A DNA stretch of 8,266 nt, taken from the NCBI GenBank assembly GCA_013298325.1, contig JAAFHJ010000195.1, positions 1-8,266 on the forward strand. Direction: 5' to 3'. The notes below the pieces were generated by a model. The model was not told the origin of the DNA and did not search any database. It saw nothing but the letters and a program-made list of their open reading frames with translations. Of the stretch, positions 1 to 4,523 are shown piece after piece; the stretch's first letter is position 1; the number at the start of each line of letters is the position of its first letter. The translations under genes were made by a program, and so were the position numbers. Source of the stretch: Myxococcales bacterium (lineage in GTDB: Bacteria; Myxococcota_A; Polyangia; Polyangiales; Polyangiaceae).

Positions 1-299
1 CCTACCGGAAATACTCGACCTTCCACGCCATTCAGGAGTTCGGCAACCGTCGGTCGGCCTTCCGGGTCGCTCATCGTGGCGACGACGCCGCGAGGCTTGT
101 TGAGCACGAGGTAAACGACGCTCTCGGCGACGACCCGCTTGCCGTCGACCTCGACTTTGTCGTTCCGTTCGGCCTTCGTGCCGGGCTCGGTCACCACGCG
201 CCCATTCACGCGCACGCGCCCAGCAGCGATCATCTCTTCCGCAGCGCGACGGGAGGCAATGCCTCCACGCGCGAGCACCTTTTGGAGCCGTTCCGACAT
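1..299 (-). CDS. 16S/23S rRNA pseudouridine synthase, RsuA/RluB family (partial, N-terminal 99 residues)
   Basis: The gene starts at ATG 299-297 and runs off the left edge. Residues 1 to about 48 form an S4 RNA-binding domain (MSERLQKVLARGGIASRRAA..., then GRVRVNG). A linker follows, then the start of the catalytic domain with LNKPRGVV (66-73) and DPEGRPTV (78-85). This layout is that of RsuA/RluB/RluE/RluF enzymes, which isomerise a uridine in rRNA to pseudouridine in the cytoplasm. The N-terminus closely resembles E. coli RluB (MSEKLQKVLARAG, from memory). The window ends after FPVG, just before the expected GRLD motif that carries the catalytic Asp, so activity cannot be judged. The start is supported by AGGAG at 311-307, 7 nt upstream. 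A terminator-like hairpin separates it from the lipoprotein genes upstream, so it may have its own promoter. The family is secure; the exact target (23S U2605 for RluB) is not. Confidence 0.92.
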   Translation of the reverse strand, partial: MSERLQKVLARGGIASRRAAEEMIAAGRVRVNGRVVTEPGTKAERNDKVEVDGKRVVAESVVYLVLNKPRGVVATMSDPEGRPTVAELLNGVEGRVFPV

Positions 300-306
300 G
301 CGCGCG

Positions 307-311
307 CTCCT
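307..311 (-). promoter_or_regulatory. Ribosome binding site of the pseudouridine synthase gene
   Basis: AGGAG reads on the minus strand, 7 nt before the ATG at 299. It supports that start rather than any internal one. Confidence 0.7.
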
Positions 312-359
312 AGCACGTGGAACGTAGGCGAGCGGCTGCCGTTCTCGCGCTCCGCGCAG

Positions 360-379
360 AAAAAACCGGCGACGCGGTT
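360..379 (-). terminator. Candidate intrinsic terminator after the lipoprotein operon
   Basis: On the minus strand AACCG, a 6-nt loop (CGTCGC) and CGGTT form a 5-bp stem that continues directly into TTTT, giving six T in a row counting the stem. It starts 8 nt after the stop codon of the lipoprotein gene ending at 387 and points the right way. The stem is short, with three GC and two AT pairs, so termination may be partial and the pseudouridine synthase downstream could receive read-through. Confidence 0.45.
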
Positions 380-386
380 GCCTCGA

Positions 387-1160
387 CTACTTGGTGGCAG
401 CGGTGCCTGCGTCGCTGGCGGGTGCTCCGCCGTCCGTCGGGGGGGCCCCTGCATCTGCCGCGGCGCTATTTTTCGCCGCTTCCATCGCGTCCTGCGCCTT
501 CTTCGCCGCGTCCTCTTGCGCGGCAATCACGGCGAGATCGCGATCCCAACGATCGACATGGCCATCAAAATTGTCGTCAACGCCGGAGCGCTCCAGACGA
601 CCAGATGCCGTGTAAATTTCCCAAATGTCGGCATTTCCGTCGTAGTTCGTGTCGCGCTTCGAGCGATTGAGGACGCTGCCGACATAGAACTTCCAAAAAT
701 CCGGCTTTCCGTCTTTGTTGGTGTCCTCGTCAAGCTCGACCATCGCACCGTCAACGAAGGTGATCCAACTGTCGATCTTTCCGTCGTAGTCGCGATCCGA
801 CCACTCCTTCTGCGGCTGTTCGGCGCCGTCGTAAAAACGAACGGTATCCTTAATTCCGTCAAGGTTGGTGTCGACTTCCCGGCAAATCAACTGGCGCTTC
901 AAATGCTCGGCATCGCCAACGAGCGCATAAACACGTCGAACGTTCGGGCGAATAGAACCGGCGCCGGCAATCTCCGAAACTTCCACGTCAGTGCGATTCA
1001 TGACGCACATCGACTGGTCATTGCTCGGCCACTTCGTCGGATCTTTCGAGCCGCCGGGGGTCGTCGGCTTCTCGCCCTTGGCGCCGCCGCCGCACGCGGC
1101 AAGCGCGAGGATGGCACCGGCAATCGCGAAGGTCGCTCCCTGAATTCGTTGGAATTTCAC
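387..1160 (-). CDS. Predicted lipoprotein with five EF-hand-like DxDxDG repeats
   Basis: The protein has 257 residues and no family name that I recognise. The start is GTG 1160-1158, with AGGGA 7 nt upstream, giving a short n-region, a hydrophobic segment (10-22) and the lipobox LAAC, with C23 to be lipidated. Longer upstream frames lack a signal peptide. Loops of the form DxNxDGxxD lie at 97-105, 122-130, 146-154, 170-178 and 195-203, a period of 24-25 residues, most followed by W or an aromatic two residues later. Such loops resemble calcium-binding EF-hand or thrombospondin type 3 repeats. Residues 209-232 are an Ala/Lys/Glu-rich helix, followed by a low-complexity DAGAPPTDGG tail. It begins 2 nt after the stop of the related upstream lipoprotein gene, so the two are very likely co-transcribed and coupled. 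A cell-envelope location and calcium binding are inferred; no enzymatic domain is visible. Confidence 0.86.
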   Translation of the reverse strand: MKFQRIQGATFAIAGAILALAACGGGAKGEKPTTPGGSKDPTKWPSNDQSMCVMNRTDVEVSEIAGAGSIRPNVRRVYALVGDAEHLKRQLICREVDTNLDGIKDTVRFYDGAEQPQKEWSDRDYDGKIDSWITFVDGAMVELDEDTNKDGKPDFWKFYVGSVLNRSKRDTNYDGNADIWEIYTASGRLERSGVDDNFDGHVDRWDRDLAVIAAQEDAAKKAQDAMEAAKNSAAADAGAPPTDGGAPASDAGTAATK

Positions 1161-1162
1161 GA

Positions 1163-1984
1163 CTATTTCCCTGCTTCCGTCGTCTTCTTCCGCGTCGTCT
1201 TTACACCGCCGTCGGCAGCGCCTGCGTCGGTTGTCCCGTCGGGCGCCCCCGCATCCGCATCGAGCGGCGGTGGCGTCGGTTTCGCCGCCGTGGATGCCGC
1301 GGGCACCGGAGTCGCCGATGCGGCAGGCGTCGCGAGTTGGCCGTTCCGATCTAGGACGAGGGGGTTGTCGACATCGGGCCGGCCGTCCAGGTTGCGGTCG
1401 GCGCGTACGGTGACCCCCTCGGCGGTAAACTCCCACCACTGATCGATGAAGCCGTCGCCATCGACGTCGCGTTCGCGGAGCGTCCGCTTCCCCGTCGCCG
1501 CATCGAAGGTTTCCCAGGTGTCGAGCCTCCCTTTGCCTTCGAGATCAAGGTCACGCAGGGTGAGCTTTCCGTCGGTAAAGTGCTCAATCATTTGAGGAAC
1601 GCCGGAGGTCGTAAAGCCGACTTCCCTGCGTCGAATCTGGCCGCTGCCATCGAAGAAAGTGACCTGATCAGGCTTGCCGTCGTGGTCGACGTCGCCAATC
1701 GTGCACACAACGGCGCCGTTCTTCGAGTGACGCTCCACGATCTGGTGGCCACGTCCGTCCTCCGCGTGGTCCACGTTCCCGCCGCTGCAGGTTTCGTGGG
1801 AAATCGTAAGATCGCGGGGCTTTACGTCGGCGGCGAAGCTCGTCGGTTTTGAGGACGGTCCGCCGCACGCAAGCGCGATCGCGGTGAGAAGGAAGAACGA
1901 AGCGGTCCCGAAGCCAAGTCGTGCGGAGGCTCGTCCGCCAGATGCACGAAAGGTGAGTCGGTTTAGGGTCCAGCGTGCGCGCAT
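1163..1984 (-). CDS. Predicted lipoprotein with DxDxDG calcium-loop-like repeats, paralogue of its neighbour
   Basis: The protein has 273 residues and no assigned function. ATG 1984-1982 is preceded by GAGGA at 8 nt and opens a signal peptide with an unusually long Arg-rich n-region (1-22), a hydrophobic core (23-39) and the lipobox AIALAC, with C40 the lipidated residue. Acidic loops lie at 98-106 (DVDHDGKPD), 145-155 (degenerate, DLDLEGKG), 173-181 (DVDGDGFID) and 196-204 (DRNLDGRPD). They are commonly followed by W or aromatic residues, as in the downstream gene. Two further Cys (C66, C94) could form a disulfide. Residues 218-273 are a Pro/Ala then Asp/Ala/Gly low-complexity tail ending in a basic stretch. 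Shared signal, loop and tail architecture, with adjacency, suggests an old tandem duplication. It is the promoter-proximal gene of the operon. Calcium binding and an outer-membrane location are inferences. Confidence 0.85.
   Translation of the reverse strand: MRARWTLNRLTFRASGGRASARLGFGTASFFLLTAIALACGGPSSKPTSFAADVKPRDLTISHETCSGGNVDHAEDGRGHQIVERHSKNGAVVCTIGDVDHDGKPDQVTFFDGSGQIRRREVGFTTSGVPQMIEHFTDGKLTLRDLDLEGKGRLDTWETFDAATGKRTLRERDVDGDGFIDQWWEFTAEGVTVRADRNLDGRPDVDNPLVLDRNGQLATPAASATPVPAASTAAKPTPPPLDADAGAPDGTTDAGAADGGVKTTRKKTTEAGK
1168..1172 (-). promoter_or_regulatory. Ribosome binding site deciding the GTG start of the downstream lipoprotein
   Basis: AGGGA on the minus strand lies 7 nt before GTG 1160 and partly overlaps the stop region of the upstream gene. 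It supports a GTG start, since no ATG gives a signal peptide there. Confidence 0.6.
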
Positions 1985-2061
1985 CAATCCATTCCTCGAG
2001 CGAAGGGGCGCAGACGCGACGGATATGAGCAAATTCGCACAAACCATCGCACCGTACCGAA

Positions 2062-2084
2062 GGGGCGTCGCCGCGCGGCGCCCC
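2062..2084. repeat. GC-rich inverted repeat, 10-bp stem with 3-nt loop
   Basis: Bases 2062-2071 pair with 2075-2084 (nine Watson-Crick pairs and one G-T wobble) around the loop CGC. The left arm overlaps the second copy of the CGAAGGGGCG direct repeat. No T-run follows on either strand, so it does not look like a terminator. It could be a 5'-leader structure of the lipoprotein operon or a protein-binding site. Confidence 0.5.
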
Positions 2085-2092
2085 GAGAAGCG

Positions 2093-2109
2093 TCGGAAGA
2101 AGCTTCCGA
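2093..2109. repeat. Inverted repeat, 7-bp perfect stem
   Basis: TCGGAAG and CTTCCGA flank an AAG loop, only 8 nt from the preceding hairpin. No T-run follows. Role unknown; it lies about 110-125 nt upstream of the lipoprotein start. Confidence 0.4.
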
Positions 2110-2307
2110 GACGGCCACTTATCCCCTCTTTCCGCCCTTCCTTCCAGAAATTTTCCACGTCCGGCGCGCCGTTCTTCGGTCCTCGGGGGCAACCGCGCGA
2201 AAACGAGGAGGTTCGAGGAGCGGCGGGAGGGGGGGCGCACTCGGAATTCGCCATCCACCAGCGCCCGCGGGCGGGACGTCTGCCCCTTGCAACGAACGTA
2301 TGTTCAC

Positions 2308-2320
2308 GTAGTGTATAGGC
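2308..2320 (+). promoter_or_regulatory. Promoter-like element GTAGTGTATAGGC upstream of the ribbon-helix-helix gene
   Basis: The element contains a -10-like TATAGG (2314-2319) and lies 61 nt before the ATG at 2382. A near-identical 13-mer (12 of 13 bases) precedes lepA at 2616-2628. The best -35 candidate, TTGCAA at 2287-2292, is 21 nt away, which is too long for a standard sigma-70 promoter, so an extended -10 or non-canonical promoter is more likely. Confidence 0.4.
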
Positions 2321-2366
2321 AGCAAAGAGCCGACGGAGCCCGCCAGGCGCGCGACGTCGACACGAC

Positions 2367-2374
2367 GAGAAAGG
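2367..2374 (+). promoter_or_regulatory. Ribosome binding site of the ribbon-helix-helix gene
   Basis: The purine-rich GAGAAAGG ends 7 nt before ATG 2382, a normal spacing, and supports that start. Confidence 0.6.
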
Positions 2375-2381
2375 CCTGCCG

Positions 2382-2588
2382 ATGTCTCGGAAGAAAGTCT
2401 CCACGACGATTTACGTGACGCCGGAGCAGCAAGAGCGGCTGAAGCTCCTCCATGAGCGCACCAAAGTCCCGGTGGCCGTCTACATTCGGGAAGGCATCGA
2501 CCTCGCTCTCGAAAAGTACGCGCACGTCCTGCCGGGGCAGCTTTCGCTGGTTCCCCAGGTGCTGGCCGACGATTCGTCGAAAAAGTAG
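2382..2588 (+). CDS. Ribbon-helix-helix DNA-binding protein, possibly CdbA-like
   Basis: This is a basic 68-residue protein. Residues 4-12 (KKVSTTIYV) form the beta-strand used by ribbon-helix-helix (MetJ/Arc/CopG) dimers to contact the DNA major groove. Residues 14-27 (PEQQERLKLLHERT) form helix A, and 29-46 (VPVAVYIREGIDLALEKY) helix B. A short tail ends in DDSSKK. The domain accounts for nearly the whole protein, which fits a stand-alone dimeric regulator or nucleoid protein. No toxin gene is adjacent, so an antitoxin role is unlikely. Size, family and apparent lineage recall CdbA of Myxococcus xanthus, a ribbon-helix-helix protein that binds DNA and c-di-GMP and affects nucleoid organisation; I make this link from memory, not alignment. 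The gene lies 53 nt before lepA on the same strand and could be co-transcribed, although lepA has its own promoter-like element. Confidence 0.9.
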   Translation: MSRKKVSTTIYVTPEQQERLKLLHERTKVPVAVYIREGIDLALEKYAHVLPGQLSLVPQVLADDSSKK

Positions 2589-2615
2589 AGGATCCGGCGA
2601 ACAGATGGCGGAAAA

Positions 2616-2628
2616 GTAGGGTATAGGC
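2616..2628 (+). promoter_or_regulatory. Promoter-like element GTAGGGTATAGGC immediately upstream of lepA
   Basis: Twelve of 13 bases match the element at 2308-2320. If TATAGG (2622-2627) is the -10 box, transcription would start near 2634 and leave a leader of under 10 nt before ATG 2642. No good -35 is visible at the usual distance. The in-frame TAG at 2624-2626 lies within the element. Confidence 0.4.
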
Positions 2629-2641
2629 GCCGCCACGCCCG

Positions 2642-4441
2642 ATGACCATTCAGTCGAAGATTCGCAATTTCTCGATTATCGCCCACATCGACCATGGGAA
2701 GTCCACGCTCGCCGATCGCATTCTGGATGTGACGGGGGCCGTGACGGCCCGCGAGCAAAAGGAACAGCTGCTCGATAAAATGGACATTGAGCGCGAGCGT
2801 GGGATCACGATCAAGGCGCAAACGGTTCGTCTCCCTTTCAAGGCAAAAGACGGCGAACTGTACCAGCTGAACCTCATCGACACCCCCGGCCACGTCGACT
2901 TCAACTACGAGGTCTCCCGGAGCCTCTCCGCCTGCGAAGGTGCTATTCTTGTTGTCGATTCGACGCAAGGCGTCGAGGCGCAGACGCTCGCAAACGTCTA
3001 CCTGGCCATCGACCAAGGCCTCGAGATTCTGCCGGTACTCAATAAGGTCGACCTCCCCTCTTCAGACGTCGATCGCACGAAAGAACAAATCGAGGCGGTC
3101 GTCGGGCTCGATTGCTCGGACGCGATCTCTTGCAGCGGCAAGACCGGCGTCGGCGTGGCGGACATTCTTGAGCAGATCATTGAAAAGGTCCCCGCCCCCA
3201 AGGGGAATCCCGACGGTCCGCTTCGGGCGCTCATCTTCGATAGCTGGTACGACAGCTACCGCGGCGCCATGATCATGATTCGCGTCGTCGACGGAACGCT
3301 CAAAAAGGGCGACCGTATCAAGTTCATGGCGACGAAGTCGGAATACGAAGTGACCGAAATGGGCACTTTTACTCCGTTTCCCATCGCGATCAACCAACTG
3401 TCGACGGGCGAAGTAGGCTTTGTTGCGGCGAACATCCGAAGCGTCCACGACACCAAAGTGGGTGACACCGTCACCCTCGCGCGCCCCGCTTCCGACAAGC
3501 CCCTTCCCGGCTTCAAGGATGTGAAGCCGATGGTGTTTGCCGGAATCTTTCCGACGGACAGCACCGACTACCCGGCGCTTCGCGACGCTCTCGACAAGCT
3601 GCATATGAACGATGCCGCGTTCTCCTTCGAGCCGGACTCGTCAGAAGCGCTCGGTTTCGGCTATCGCTGCGGCTTCCTTGGTCTTCTCCACATGGAGATC
3701 ATCCAAGAACGGCTGGAACGCGAATTCAACCTTGACCTGATCACGACCGCGCCGAGCGTCGTCTACCACGTCTACAAAGACGATGGCGAGTTCGTCCGGG
3801 TCGACAACCCGGCGAAGTTGCCGCCGCCTCAGTTCATCGATCGCATCGAAGAACCGTACGTGAAGATGACGGTTCACGTGCCGCAGGACTATATTGGGCA
3901 GGTCCTGACGCTGTGCCAAGAGAAACGCGGAAGCCAGGTCAGCATGACCGCTTCGGGTGACCGTTTCATCGTGATCTATGAGATTCCCTTCGGCGAAGTT
4001 CTCTTCGACTTTCACGACAAGCTGAAATCGATGACGCGCGGCTACGCGTCGATGGACTACGAAGTAATTTCCTACAAGCCGGGGAACTTGGTGAAGGTCG
4101 ACGTCCTCGTGAACGGCGACCCGCTGGACGCACTGAGCATGATCGTTCACAAAGAACGGTCGTACCCGCGCGGTCGAGCGCTTGCGGAGAAGCTCAAAGA
4201 GTTCGTGCCTCAACAGCAGTACGAAGTGGCGATTCAGGCGGCGATCGGCGGGAAGGTAATCGCCCGTGAAACCGTCCGCGCTCTCCGCAAAGACGTGACT
4301 GCAAAGTGCTACGGTGGCGACATCAGCCGCAAGCGTAAGCTCCTCGAGAAGCAAAAAGAGGGCAAGAAGCGCATGAAGCAGGTCGGCAGCGTGGAGATTC
4401 CCCAGCAGGCATTTCTCGCTATTCTCAAGATCGACGGCTGA
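2642..4441 (+). CDS. lepA: Elongation factor 4 (LepA), ribosome-associated translational GTPase
   Basis: This 599-residue, full-length protein is a typical LepA/EF4, a GTPase that acts on ribosomes to influence translocation and initiation or assembly. G-domain motifs are present: G1 AHIDHGKST (14-22), the RGITIKAQTV switch region (53-62), G3 DTPGH (80-84), G4 NKVD (134-137) and a G5-like CSGKTG (164-169, where SAKTG is usual). A domain II beta-barrel, EF-G-like domains with the LGFGYRCGFLGLLHMEI segment, and the LepA-specific C-terminal domain (about 485-599, including VHKERSYPRGR and CYGGDISRKRKLLEKQKEGKK) complete it. The start is forced: an in-frame TAG at 2624-2626 precedes ATG 2642 with no other start codon between, and the next Met (residue 47) is beyond G1. 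No Shine-Dalgarno sequence precedes it. In many bacteria lepB follows; here it does not. Confidence 0.99.
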   Translation: MTIQSKIRNFSIIAHIDHGKSTLADRILDVTGAVTAREQKEQLLDKMDIERERGITIKAQTVRLPFKAKDGELYQLNLIDTPGHVDFNYEVSRSLSACEGAILVVDSTQGVEAQTLANVYLAIDQGLEILPVLNKVDLPSSDVDRTKEQIEAVVGLDCSDAISCSGKTGVGVADILEQIIEKVPAPKGNPDGPLRALIFDSWYDSYRGAMIMIRVVDGTLKKGDRIKFMATKSEYEVTEMGTFTPFPIAINQLSTGEVGFVAANIRSVHDTKVGDTVTLARPASDKPLPGFKDVKPMVFAGIFPTDSTDYPALRDALDKLHMNDAAFSFEPDSSEALGFGYRCGFLGLLHMEIIQERLEREFNLDLITTAPSVVYHVYKDDGEFVRVDNPAKLPPPQFIDRIEEPYVKMTVHVPQDYIGQVLTLCQEKRGSQVSMTASGDRFIVIYEIPFGEVLFDFHDKLKSMTRGYASMDYEVISYKPGNLVKVDVLVNGDPLDALSMIVHKERSYPRGRALAEKLKEFVPQQQYEVAIQAAIGGKVIARETVRALRKDVTAKCYGGDISRKRKLLEKQKEGKKRMKQVGSVEIPQQAFLAILKIDG

Positions 4442-4478
4442 ACGAGGCTCTCGCGGGCGCTCATCCGTAACCGCGGAA

Positions 4479-4512
4479 GCCGAGAATCTCTTCGGCGCGA
4501 TCAAGCGTTTTT
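4479..4512 (+). terminator. Weak terminator-like hairpin and T-run after lepA
   Basis: GCCGA (4479-4483) and TCGGC (4492-4496) form a 5-bp stem with an 8-nt loop, and TTTTT lies at 4508-4512, 11 nt past the stem. The gap between stem and T-run makes intrinsic termination doubtful. The T-run also abuts the RBS of the next gene. Confidence 0.2.
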
Positions 4513-4517
4513 GAGGA
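4513..4517 (+). promoter_or_regulatory. Ribosome binding site of the coiled-coil membrane protein gene
   Basis: GAGGA lies 6 nt before ATG 4524, good spacing and match. It fixes the start of this otherwise unrecognised protein. Confidence 0.7.
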
Positions 4518-4523
4518 CGTCGC

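Larger units (their letters stand above)
1985..2381. other. Gene-free divergent intergenic region
   Basis: This stretch of 397 nt lies between the minus-strand lipoprotein operon and the plus-strand ribbon-helix-helix gene and must hold promoters for both. Visible items are GAGGA (1997-1993, minus) as RBS for the lipoprotein, a 10-nt direct repeat CGAAGGGGCG at 2001-2010 and 2058-2067, two hairpin-forming repeats (2062-2084, 2093-2109), a pyrimidine-rich tract at about 2120-2146, a purine-rich tract at about 2191-2236 including G7, and a -10-like TATAGG near 2314. I see no credible coding frame or RNA gene. No clear promoter could be assigned to the minus strand. Confidence 0.6.

Noticed and set aside
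282..1442. Long plus-strand open frame opposite the lipoprotein genes
   Set aside because: It lies antisense to two well-supported lipoprotein genes, has no domain resemblance and no RBS, and mirrors the Asp-rich repeats as Val/Ile-rich nonsense. High GC produces such open frames.
2271..2291. Possible sigma-54 promoter (TTGCA at 2287-2291)
   Set aside because: The required GG is not found 10 nt before the GC; the nearest GG is off by 3 nt.
2382..2588. Antitoxin of a toxin-antitoxin pair
   Set aside because: Ribbon-helix-helix antitoxins sit beside a small toxin gene. Here the next gene is lepA, and the other neighbour is a divergent lipoprotein operon.
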